A stretch of DNA of 64,000 bases, taken from contig NZ_JARUBF010000001.1 of NCBI RefSeq assembly GCF_029626025.1, positions 4,464,001 to 4,528,000 of the forward strand, in the 5' to 3' direction. The translations under genes were made by a program, and so were the position numbers. This DNA is from Solwaraspora sp. WMMD406 (lineage in GTDB: Bacteria > Actinomycetota > Actinomycetes > Mycobacteriales > Micromonosporaceae). Below, piece after piece: positions 17,761 through 27,241 of this stretch. The notes below the pieces were generated by a model. It worked only from the letters and a program-made list of their open reading frames with translations. It did no database searches and had not been told where the DNA came from. Positions within the stretch are counted from its first letter, which is position 1; the number at the start of each line of letters is the position of its first letter.

Positions 17761-17768
17761 TGACACAG

Positions 17769-17801
17769 CCGCCCGAGGTGTCTTCGGTCACCTCAGGGCG
17801 G
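17769..17801 (+). terminator. Intrinsic terminator after the DMT transporter gene
   Basis: CCGCCCGAGGTG (17769-17780) pairs with CACCTC-A-GGGCGG (17789-17801) around a TCTTCGGT loop, leaving one bulged A, and is followed by TTTGGGG. The loop contains a stabilising UUCG. The rest of the gap up to 17985 shows no gene. Confidence 0.75.
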
Positions 17802-17985
17802 TTTGGGGATGCGGATCCGGCGCGGATGCCTTCTCCTTGACGCAAGGGGCACTCGAGCGCACCGCGGCGCCGGATCCCCGTCCCGGCTGTCAGCCACCTT
17901 CCGCACCACACGCACCCGCACCATTCCTCACCCTGCCCTGCCGCCATCGGCACCCGTTTCCGCCTGCATGGATGGAGAGATTGCG

Positions 17986-19395
17986 ATGACCCCGCGGGTC
18001 GGCGACCAGTTCGCCAACGCACTGGTCACCCAGGACGGTCCGTGCCGTCCGGTCCCGACGTCACGTCCACACCCGCCGCTGCCGACCGACGGCGCGGGCA
18101 CGAACGCCCGGCACCGCATCCTGATGTTGTCCTGGGAATACCCGCCGGTACTGGTGGGTGGGCTGGGCCGGCACGTGCACGCCCTGTCCGTCGCCCTGGC
18201 CAACGCCGGCCACGAGGTCACCGTCGTCACCCGCCACGCCCCCGGCGCACCCCTCGAGGAATACGCCGACGGCGTACGCATCATCCGCGCCGCCGAAGAC
18301 CCACCCCTGTTCCCCCTGGCCACCCCCAGCCTCCTCGCCTGGACCATGGCCTTCAACCACACCCTCACCCGCGCCGCCCTACGCGCCACCCAGTCCGCCG
18401 AATACGACGTCATCCACGCCCACGACTGGCTCGTCACCCACACCGCCATCACCCTCAAGGAACACCTCGACATCCCTCTCGTCGCCACCATCCACGCCAC
18501 CGAAGCCGGCCGCCACCAGGGCTGGCTGCCCAACGAGATGAACAAGTCCATCCACTCCATCGAGCACTGGCTCGGCCACGAGTCCGGCCGGGTGATCACC
18601 TGCTCCGGCTACATGCGTGACGAGGTGATCGACCTGTTCGGCGTACGGCCCGACCGGGTGGACGTGGTGGCCAACGGTGTCGACGCCGGCCGCTGGCAGG
18701 TCTCCCCCGACGCGGTCGCCGCGGCCCGCGCCCGGTTCGCCGGAGACGGTCCACTGGTCACCTTCGTCGGCCGGCTGGTCTACGAGAAGGGCGTGCAGCA
18801 CCTGATCGCCGCCCTGCCCCGGCTGCGCCACCGACACCCCGGGCTCCGCCTGGTGATCGTGGGCGACGGCCCGTACCGGGCGGAACTGGAGGCCGAGATC
18901 GACCGGCACGGGCTGCGGAACGCCGTCAGCCTGCCCGGCTTCCTGGGCGGCACCGACCTGCCGGCGGTGATGGCCGCCTCGGACTGCTTCGCGGTGCCGA
19001 GCATCTACGAACCATTCGGCATGGTCGCCTTGGAGGGCGCCGCCGCCGGTGCGCCACTCGCCGTCGCCGCCACCGGCGGGCTCGCCGAGATCGTCGAGCC
19101 GGGCGTCACCGGGATGACCTTCCGGCCCAACGACCCCGACGGGCTGGCCGACGCGGTCGGCACCCTGCTCGCCGACGCGGACCTCGCCCGGCGGGTCGCC
19201 CGGCGGGCCCGCCGGATGGTGCACGACCAGTACGGCTGGTCGGCGATCGCGCATCGTACCGCCGCCACCTACTCGGCGGCGATCACGCAGTCGTCGGCAT
19301 TCACCACGGAACGGGCGGCCGCCCGGATGGCGCAGGGTCAGACCACTATCGTCATCCCGGACGGAAATCTCCTCGCCGGTGCGGGGAGCAGGTGA
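17986..19395 (+). CDS. GT4 alpha-glucan glycosyltransferase (Rv3032-like)
   Basis: This 469-residue GT-B enzyme has the N-terminal motif [26 protein letters not shown]. That is strikingly like mycobacterial Rv3032, the alpha-1,4-glucosyltransferase that elongates methylglucose lipopolysaccharides and glycogen. Downstream motifs include [25 protein letters not shown] and the donor-binding [17 protein letters not shown] (E-x7-E). Residues 1-45 are a non-conserved leader. The ATG at 17986 has GGAGAG seven nt upstream, better placed than the ATG at 17968. It overlaps glgB by 4 nt (GTGA), so both are translationally coupled in one alpha-glucan operon. Confidence 0.88.
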   Translation: MTPRVGDQFANALVTQDGPCRPVPTSRPHPPLPTDGAGTNARHRILMLSWEYPPVLVGGLGRHVHALSVALANAGHEVTVVTRHAPGAPLEEYADGVRIIRAAEDPPLFPLATPSLLAWTMAFNHTLTRAALRATQSAEYDVIHAHDWLVTHTAITLKEHLDIPLVATIHATEAGRHQGWLPNEMNKSIHSIEHWLGHESGRVITCSGYMRDEVIDLFGVRPDRVDVVANGVDAGRWQVSPDAVAAARARFAGDGPLVTFVGRLVYEKGVQHLIAALPRLRHRHPGLRLVIVGDGPYRAELEAEIDRHGLRNAVSLPGFLGGTDLPAVMAASDCFAVPSIYEPFGMVALEGAAAGAPLAVAATGGLAEIVEPGVTGMTFRPNDPDGLADAVGTLLADADLARRVARRARRMVHDQYGWSAIAHRTAATYSAAITQSSAFTTERAAARMAQGQTTIVIPDGNLLAGAGSR

Positions 19396-21467
19396 CCTCG
19401 ACCGGGGAGGCTGCACTGATCGACACGATCAGCGACTTCGACCTGTACCTGTTCGCGCAGGGCCGCCACGAGCAGTTGTGGCGGATGCTCGGCGCCCACC
19501 CCCGGGCCGGCGGCTGCCGGTTCGCGGTGTGGGCGCCGAACGCCCAACAGGTCCGGGTGATCGGTGACGGGCCGGGCTGGGGTCCGTACGAGGGGCACGC
19601 CCTGGACCGGCTCGGCGCCAGCGGGGTCTGGGCGGGTTTCGTGCCCGGCGTGGTGGCCGGACAGCGGTACAAGTTCCGGGTCCAGGGCGCCGACGGCACC
19701 TGGACGGACCGGGCCGACCCGATGGCCAACGCCACCGAGGTGCCGCCTCGGACCGCGTCGGTGGTCTACCAGTCCGGCTACGTGTGGAACGACACCGACT
19801 GGATGACCCGCCGGCGCGGCGACCACCACGCCCGGCCGATGGCCGTCTACGAGGTCCATCTCGGCTCGTGGCGGCCCGGGCTCGGCTACCGGGAACTCGC
19901 CGACCAACTCGTCGGCTACGTCACCGACCTGGGCTTCACCCATGTGGAGTTCATGCCGGTGATGGAGCATCCCTTCGGTGGCTCCTGGGGCTACCAGGTG
20001 ACCGGCTACTACGCGCCGACGTCCCGGTTCGGCACACCGGACGACCTGCGCTACCTGATCGACCGGCTGCATCAGGCCGGGGTCGGCGTGTTGCTGGACT
20101 GGGTGCCGGCGCACTTTCCCCGCGACGCCTGGGCGCTGGCCCGGTTCGACGGCACCGCGCTGTACGAGCATCCGGATCCACGCCGGGGTGAGCACCCGGA
20201 CTGGGGTAGCCTGATCTTCGACTACGGCCGGCCGGAGGTCCGCAACTTCCTCGTCGCGAACGCGCTGTACTGGCTGGAGGAGTTCCACGTCGACGGCCTG
20301 CGGGTCGACGCCGTCGCATCGATGCTCTACCTGGACTATTCCCGTGGTCCGGGGCAGTGGCTGCCCAACGCCGAGGGCGGCAACGCCCACACCGAGGCGA
20401 TCGAGTTGCTCAAGGAACTCAACGCCACCGCGTACCGGCAGCATCCGGGGATCGTCATGATCGCCGAGGAGTCCACCGCGTGGCCCGGCGTCACCCGGCC
20501 GACGGACTGGGACGGCCTGGGATTCGGTCTCAAGTGGAACATGGGGTGGATGCACGACACCCTGAGCTACCTGGCCCGCGACCCAGTGCACCGTAGTCAC
20601 CACCACGACGAGATGACCTGGCCGGCGGCGTACGCGCACACCGAGCAGTTCCTGCTGCCGATCAGCCATGACGAGGTGGTGCACGGCAAGGGCTCGCTGA
20701 CCGCCAAGTTGCCGGGTGACCGGTGGCAGCGGTTGGCCGGGCTGCGCGGTCTGCTCGGCTACATGTGGGCCTTTCCCGGCAAGCAACTGCTCTTCATGGG
20801 CTGCGAACTCGCCGACGAGCATGAGTGGAGCGAACAACGAGGGCTGGACTGGTCACTGGCCGCCGACCCGGCGGTGGGTGGGATCGGCAACCTGCTCCGC
20901 GACCTCAACCGGGCCTACCGGGACTGCCCCGCGCTGTGGGATCTCGACGTCTCCCCCGACGGGTTTCGGTGGATCGACCACACCGGCGCCGCCACCAACG
21001 TGCTGTCGTTCCTGCGGTACGCCAGTGACGGCGGTGTGATGGCCTGTGTGGTGAACTTCTCCGGCGTGCCACGGCACGATCACCGGGTGGGTCTGCCCAC
21101 CGGCGGCGACTGGATCGAGGTGGTCAACACCGACGCACAGTGGTACGGCGGCTCCAACGTGGGCAACATGGGCGCGGTCCGGGCCGACGGTCCACCCACG
21201 AACGGGCAACCGACGTCGGCGCTGGTCCAGGTGGGGCCGTTCGCCGCGGTCTGGTTGCGGCCAAGGCCGACGGCCGACGCCACAACGACCGCAACGACGG
21301 GTGCGACGGGTGCGGAACCCGGGACGCGTGGACCTGACGGCGGAGCCGACGCCGACTCGGCGGCCGGCGCGCCCGGTCCGGCATCGGCCGCCGGTCCGGC
21401 GGCTGTCGCGCCCGGTCCGGCGGCGGAAGCCGGACTGACCAGCGGTACGCCGATGTCGTCGACCTGA
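19392..21467 (+). CDS. glgB: 1,4-alpha-glucan branching enzyme
   Basis: This 691-residue GH13 enzyme transfers alpha-1,4-glucan segments to form alpha-1,6 branches. It has an N-terminal CBM48 ([16 protein letters not shown]) and a TIM barrel with the nucleophile in [15 protein letters not shown]. The acid/base Glu is in [15 protein letters not shown], and the transition-state Asp is in [12 protein letters not shown]. The family C-terminal domain ends near AAVWLRP. About 65 further residues are Ala/Gly/Pro/Thr-rich and not part of the fold. The GTG start overlaps the stop of the upstream glycosyltransferase gene. It is convergent with gltA across a long hairpin. Confidence 0.94.
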   Translation: MTSTGEAALIDTISDFDLYLFAQGRHEQLWRMLGAHPRAGGCRFAVWAPNAQQVRVIGDGPGWGPYEGHALDRLGASGVWAGFVPGVVAGQRYKFRVQGADGTWTDRADPMANATEVPPRTASVVYQSGYVWNDTDWMTRRRGDHHARPMAVYEVHLGSWRPGLGYRELADQLVGYVTDLGFTHVEFMPVMEHPFGGSWGYQVTGYYAPTSRFGTPDDLRYLIDRLHQAGVGVLLDWVPAHFPRDAWALARFDGTALYEHPDPRRGEHPDWGSLIFDYGRPEVRNFLVANALYWLEEFHVDGLRVDAVASMLYLDYSRGPGQWLPNAEGGNAHTEAIELLKELNATAYRQHPGIVMIAEESTAWPGVTRPTDWDGLGFGLKWNMGWMHDTLSYLARDPVHRSHHHDEMTWPAAYAHTEQFLLPISHDEVVHGKGSLTAKLPGDRWQRLAGLRGLLGYMWAFPGKQLLFMGCELADEHEWSEQRGLDWSLAADPAVGGIGNLLRDLNRAYRDCPALWDLDVSPDGFRWIDHTGAATNVLSFLRYASDGGVMACVVNFSGVPRHDHRVGLPTGGDWIEVVNTDAQWYGGSNVGNMGAVRADGPPTNGQPTSALVQVGPFAAVWLRPRPTADATTTATTGATGAEPGTRGPDGGADADSAAGAPGPASAAGPAAVAPGPAAEAGLTSGTPMSST

Positions 21468-21499
21468 CCGCGCACGACGACGGGCCCGGGCACACGACG

Positions 21500-21552
21500 A
21501 CGGCCGGTCGGCGATACGAGACGAGGTGGGTCTCGTACCGCCGACCGGCCGT
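21500..21552. terminator. Bidirectional terminator between glgB and gltA
   Basis: A 23-bp stem (21500-21522 with 21530-21552, one mismatch) encloses the 7-nt loop GAGGTGG. It is placed 33 bp after glgB and 40 bp after gltA on the opposite strand, so it can serve both convergent transcripts. Confidence 0.8.
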
Positions 21553-21591
21553 CGGTGTCCGATCAGTGGGCAGCCAGCGGATCAGGACTGG

Positions 21592-22875
<1,284 letters not shown>

Positions 22876-23069
22876 ATGGTCCCTCGCTTCGCCGGCAGAT
22901 CTTCGTCGAGTGCCTGACTTTCACCGTAATCGTGCGGCGAGGTTACGCCACCTTTACCGGGCCATGGTGAGGGATGCGTCACCCCATTCAGCAGTGCAAA
23001 CCCGCCATAAAGGTCGTAACGTGCGGTCACCTTGCATGGCTGCCACTACAGCGGGCCTGGCCTCGCCAC

Positions 23070-25217
23070 TTACAGTCGGCGCAACTCGGTTCCGCCGGCG
23101 GCGACCTCGAACAGCTCCAGATCGTTGGATCCCGGCCGGAACAGGGACTCGTCGTCGATCAGGGCGGCGAACCGTCGCCCGCTGGCGTCCGGCGCCAGCG
23201 CCGGCACCACCGCGGCGATCCGACCATTGACCGCGACCGCGATCGGCGCGCCGGTCCGCACCGAGGCCGGCAACCGGCCGTACGGCAGCAACGGCAGGTC
23301 ACCACTGTCCGGATCGACGTCGGCGAAATCCTCGATGGTGGCCACCTCGGCACGTACGCCGGAGTCGACCACCGACAGCCCGCCGACGGACCTACCCACC
23401 AGCTCCGGATGGACGGCGGCCGGCACCGGCGGGCCGGCCCGACCATCGATCAGCGCTGCGAAGGTGTCCGGTCCGGGTACGCTCACCGCCTCCCCTGGTA
23501 CGTCCCGGAACTCCTTGTCCACCCGGTCGCGCGGTGGGCACGCCGCGCACCGACCATCGACCGGGAAGGGCAGCCGTACGCCCGCGTGGTCGGCGATGGT
23601 CGGCAACAGGTCGACGTGTTCCCAGTTCTGGTCGTCGACACGTCCCGCACGCTGTCCCGGCTCCTTGACGAAGGTGGGCACCCAGAGCACCTCGGCGGGA
23701 GCGGCCCGTACCGCGCCCATCCCCCGGCCCTGCTCGCCGAGCGTGAAGCTCACGCCATGGTCAGCGGTGACCACCAGCAACGCGTCGTCGTACTGTCCGC
23801 TGGCGCGCAACGCCGCCAGGGTCCGGCCGATCAGACCGTCGGTGTAGCCGAGCTGGGCGAGGTGGCGCTGCCGGGCCAGGTCCACCCAGCCAGCGCCCTC
23901 GTTCGGCAGATCACCCGGATCCGCGTACCGCACTCCGGACGGCAGGTAGGTCCACGGGGCATGCGGCATCAACAGATGCAGGAAATGCAGGGTCGGCGCG
24001 TCGTCCGGGACGGACAGGTCGTCGATGAACTCGGCGAACCTCGCCGGTTGGTTGTCGTCGAGGGTGTGAAAGCGGAACTTGGGGTCGGTGGGTCCGGACG
24101 CGGCCGGGCTGGCACCAGGCTCCGGGACGCCGACGGGATCGGCCCCGGCCGCCGATCCGGCGAGACCGGTGTCGCGGCGGGTCGGCTCGCGGAAGCTGGC
24201 CGTCGGATCGTCCTGACTGTCCACCGGAGACATGATCTGCCCGAGCAGGGTACCGGTCTCCTTGAACAGCACCGACCATCCACTGCCGCCGATGCCAGTG
24301 TCGGTGACGCAGACCTCCGGCGGACACAGTTCGGTGATGCTCTCCTGCGCCCTGATTTGATAGGCACCGCCGAGTGCGGTGAACAGATTGTCGGGATGTC
24401 GGGAGTAGTGCGGCGCCACCGACTCCTGGGGATAGCGTCCGGTGAGCATCGCCGGCAGGGCGTACGGGGTCCAGCCACTGACCGCCGTCGAGTTGCGGTA
24501 CCAGGTGGAGCCGGCGGCCAACTCGGCGAAGTGCGGGTAGCGGTCCGCGTCGATCCGACCATCCGGGCCGAGCAACGACACCAGTGGCAGTTCGTCGAGG
24601 ATCAACACCACCACCGGTGGATGGTCGGCCGTGGCGGCCTCGGCGGTCCCGGGTCCGGCGCTGTCCGGTCCGGTGGCCAGCACCACCGCCGATGCGGGTG
24701 AGGCGAACACGAACAACGCCACGAAGACCACCGGACCGACGGCCGCGAGTCGCAGAAGCTGACTCAAGGGGGACCATCGGCGCAACGCCCAGGTGACGCC
24801 GCCACCGACCAGCACCGCCGGTACGATCAGCGCCAGCCCGCGCAGGGGCAGCAGGTGTTTGCCGATCTGCACCGCCAGGGCGATCATCAGCACGGCGACC
24901 GTGGCCAGGTGGGTGATCTCGCGCGCCCGATCGCCAGCCAGCCGGGCGAGCAGCCCCGGCACCCAGCAGACCAGCGGCGGTACGATCGTGTAGAACGCCA
25001 CCAGCAGCACGATCTCGGCGGTCGCCGCATCGTGGAACAGGAAGAAGTCGGGACTTCGGCCCATCACGTCGAGCAACGGCGCGACGACGACCAGCCCACA
25101 GAGCGCGACGATCTCGACGAGCCGGCGCAGTTCCGCCGTCCAACCGCCGACCGCCGACGGCGCGCCGACGACCGGCGTCGGCGCGCCGTCGCCCGCCGAG
25201 GCCGCGGCGTCAGGCAC
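23070..25217 (-). CDS. Membrane-anchored alkaline-phosphatase-superfamily (sulfatase-like) enzyme
   Basis: This 715-residue protein has about five N-terminal membrane helices (residues 30-180) and a large extracellular hydrolase domain. Motifs are VVVLILDELP (first metal Asp), GWTPYALPAMLTGRYP, and LVVTADHGVSF (Asp-His metal ligands). At the nucleophile the usual sulfatase C-x-P-x-R is absent and a Thr sits in W-T-P-Y-A-L-P, as in lipoteichoic-acid-synthase or phosphoethanolamine-transferase relatives. A transfer or hydrolysis reaction on cell-surface phosphoglycans is therefore more likely than true sulfatase activity. The GTG start overlaps the upstream methyltransferase stop by 8 bp. Confidence 0.85.
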   Translation of the reverse strand: MPDAAASAGDGAPTPVVGAPSAVGGWTAELRRLVEIVALCGLVVVAPLLDVMGRSPDFFLFHDAATAEIVLLVAFYTIVPPLVCWVPGLLARLAGDRAREITHLATVAVLMIALAVQIGKHLLPLRGLALIVPAVLVGGGVTWALRRWSPLSQLLRLAAVGPVVFVALFVFASPASAVVLATGPDSAGPGTAEAATADHPPVVVLILDELPLVSLLGPDGRIDADRYPHFAELAAGSTWYRNSTAVSGWTPYALPAMLTGRYPQESVAPHYSRHPDNLFTALGGAYQIRAQESITELCPPEVCVTDTGIGGSGWSVLFKETGTLLGQIMSPVDSQDDPTASFREPTRRDTGLAGSAAGADPVGVPEPGASPAASGPTDPKFRFHTLDDNQPARFAEFIDDLSVPDDAPTLHFLHLLMPHAPWTYLPSGVRYADPGDLPNEGAGWVDLARQRHLAQLGYTDGLIGRTLAALRASGQYDDALLVVTADHGVSFTLGEQGRGMGAVRAAPAEVLWVPTFVKEPGQRAGRVDDQNWEHVDLLPTIADHAGVRLPFPVDGRCAACPPRDRVDKEFRDVPGEAVSVPGPDTFAALIDGRAGPPVPAAVHPELVGRSVGGLSVVDSGVRAEVATIEDFADVDPDSGDLPLLPYGRLPASVRTGAPIAVAVNGRIAAVVPALAPDASGRRFAALIDDESLFRPGSNDLELFEVAAGGTELRRL

Positions 25218-26658
25218 GACGCGGTGTCCCGACGTACAGGGTCCGCGTGCCGGAAGGCAGCTCCTCCCGCCGGGTGATCTCGCAGCGCTCGGTCAGCAAC
25301 CGCTCGAATTCCGGCCGGTGGTAGTCGGCGAACAGGCCGGCCGGCTTGTTCGCCAGCAATTGGCGCGCCATCGGATCATCCGGATGCACGAACTCGACGA
25401 TCAGCTGCCCCGCCCCCGGCCCGGGTGCGGTGGGCAGCAGCGCCAGCAGCCAGTCCAGGATTCGCGGCAGCGGCACGTTTCGGCCGATGGCCAGGTGGTG
25501 GATGACCGCCAGCGCCAGGACCGTGTCGGCTCGGGCTCGGGTGCCGAACGGCGCGCGCTCGGTGCCGGCCCAGCCACCACCGGATGACGGGTCGGCCAGG
25601 TCCATCAGGATCGGCAGGATCCGATTTTGTCGTGCACCGCGCAGATCGCGGTAGAGCGTGTCGACCACGGCGGGGTCGCTCTCCACCGCGACCACGTACC
25701 GGGCGTGTCGGGCGGCGAGCCGGGAGTAGGTGCCGTCGTTGGCGCCGAGGTCGAAGACCAGGCCCGGCCGGCTGCTGGCCAGCTCGGCGTCGACGAACGC
25801 GGTCTTGGCGTCCCGGTCGGCCGGCGAGTAGGTGCAGGTCTGCTGGTAGTTCACCCAGTGGCTGCGGGCAGGCGCCCAATCGAGGCGGTCGACCAGCTTG
25901 GCGACCGCGCGGACGGTGGCCTGCACCAGTTCACGGGAGAAGCCGGCGTCGCGAATCTCGGCGCGCACCGCACCGGTGGTGGCGCTGGCGTTGCGGGCCT
26001 GCATGGCGTCGTGCAGATGCACGTGCTTGAGCACCCCGGCCCGTAGCCGCCGGGTACCGCTGAACAGCCGACGCATCTGCCCCGACTCGATGCCGTCGAT
26101 GCGTGCCCGTAGCCAGGGCTGGAAATCGAGGTCGAGATGTGCCTGGAGCAGCAGTGGGTAGAGCATGGTCTGGCAGAACTGCCGATATCCGGCCCAGGGC
26201 TCACCGTCGCCTCCGGGTTGGAACGACCCGACGTCGATGAAGACCGGCTCAGCGCCCCGCCACTGCAGGTTGTAGGCCGAGCCGTCCCGCATGGTGACCC
26301 CGTCGGCCAGCGCCGCCTGCAGGATCTCCAGATGCAGGCGGGCGGCGTCGCGCAGCATGGCGAAGGACCACTCGTACGGATAGCTCACGAACGGTACGCG
26401 TTCGTGCCGCAGCACGGTGGTCCAGCGGCCGGCGGCCTCCGGCAGATCGGTCAGGTCGGCGGTCTCGGTGCCGATGACCTTGCCGGCCGCGATCAGCGGT
26501 GGCAGGAACGCGCCGCCGCTGATCGTTTGCCAGTCCTCGGCCGCTTGCGGATCCATGCCGCGCAGAACCTGGTCCCCGACGTAGAAGACCTGGTTGGCCG
26601 GGTCTCGGAAGGAGCCGGGTTCGGGGCGTGCCGTCGAGAGGGGAGTCTCGGAGATCAT
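25210..26658 (-). CDS. Kinase-like/SAM-dependent methyltransferase fusion (NoeA-like)
   Basis: This is a 482-residue protein. The C-terminal half is a class I methyltransferase with the SAM motif LVFDLGANDGTYSRLAARHA, followed by VVAVESDPAVVD and LALAVIHHLAIG. The N-terminal half (about residues 40-200) carries RDGSAYN (D125-x4-N130) and FIDVGSF (D142). These look like the catalytic-loop D-x4-N and the DFG-type metal motif of aminoglycoside-phosphotransferase-like kinases. The upstream region lacks a clear glycine loop, so activity is uncertain. It is the middle gene of a three-gene operon with a small membrane protein and a surface hydrolase, suggesting glycan modification. ATG at 26658. Confidence 0.82.
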   Translation of the reverse strand: MISETPLSTARPEPGSFRDPANQVFYVGDQVLRGMDPQAAEDWQTISGGAFLPPLIAAGKVIGTETADLTDLPEAAGRWTTVLRHERVPFVSYPYEWSFAMLRDAARLHLEILQAALADGVTMRDGSAYNLQWRGAEPVFIDVGSFQPGGDGEPWAGYRQFCQTMLYPLLLQAHLDLDFQPWLRARIDGIESGQMRRLFSGTRRLRAGVLKHVHLHDAMQARNASATTGAVRAEIRDAGFSRELVQATVRAVAKLVDRLDWAPARSHWVNYQQTCTYSPADRDAKTAFVDAELASSRPGLVFDLGANDGTYSRLAARHARYVVAVESDPAVVDTLYRDLRGARQNRILPILMDLADPSSGGGWAGTERAPFGTRARADTVLALAVIHHLAIGRNVPLPRILDWLLALLPTAPGPGAGQLIVEFVHPDDPMARQLLANKPAGLFADYHRPEFERLLTERCEITRREELPSGTRTLYVGTPRRA

Positions 26659-26672
26659 CGAACCGGAGTCAC

Positions 26673-26819
26673 TCAGTCTTTCTTGGTGGGCTGCTTGCGG
26701 AACCGACTGACCAGCCTGCGCCAGTAGAGCTTGGTGGCGACGACCATGCCGGCCGCACCAGCCACCACTGCCTGGACGATCAGACTGCCGGAACCGGCAT
26801 CCAGGTAGGCCAGGTCCAT
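26673..26819 (-). CDS. Small single-pass membrane protein
   Basis: This is a 48-residue protein starting MDLAYLDAGSGS. It has one membrane helix (LIVQAVVAGAAGMVVATKLYW) and a basic tail (RRLVSRFRKQPTKKD), giving an N-out, C-in topology. The ATG at 26819 has GGGAGG 10 nt upstream. It ends 14 bp before the methyltransferase gene and is probably the first gene of that operon. It may act as a membrane anchor or scaffold for it (inference). Confidence 0.7.
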   Translation of the reverse strand: MDLAYLDAGSGSLIVQAVVAGAAGMVVATKLYWRRLVSRFRKQPTKKD

Positions 26820-27241
26820 CCGCCGGCCACCTCCCAACTGTGTTCGGACTCGCAACGACAGGTACGGCCGCGCTGGCGGGCTGCCGCGCGGCGACGGTCG
26901 AGTCGCCGCAGAGTCACCCCTTGTTGGCCCCTACGCCAACCCGCCGTCAACAGACGTACACCACACCCTACGCCGTCAACCTCACCGGTACCGCCAGCCC
27001 CACCACTCGCGGCGGGACGCGGTCGACGAAGTGCGGCCTGATTCACGGCGCCGTGGGCGTTTCGCCCGATTCGTCACGAGCGGTGACCTGGCCACCGATC
27101 GACCCTGACGGCCATCAGCAGGAGATGTAACGGTTCCGCAACGGCCTCGTTCCGTTCACCTTCACCCCGGCGGCGACACTCGCCGATCATCACACCGACA
27201 TCAGGTGGTCATCATCCGCACGACTCGCGGGTCGGACCGGA
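26820..27241. other. 422-bp intergenic region, no gene recognised
   Basis: This gap lies between the helR/helD stop and the small membrane protein start, with both genes on the minus strand, so it must hold the promoter of the surface-modification operon. No convincing promoter hexamers, hairpin or conserved short gene was found; the open frames here have non-coding composition. Confidence 0.6.

Noticed and set aside
23032-24701. Long plus-strand open frames opposite the surface hydrolase gene
   Set aside because: They are mirror frames of a gene with clear catalytic motifs and show Arg/Pro-rich, motif-free translations, as expected in very GC-rich DNA.
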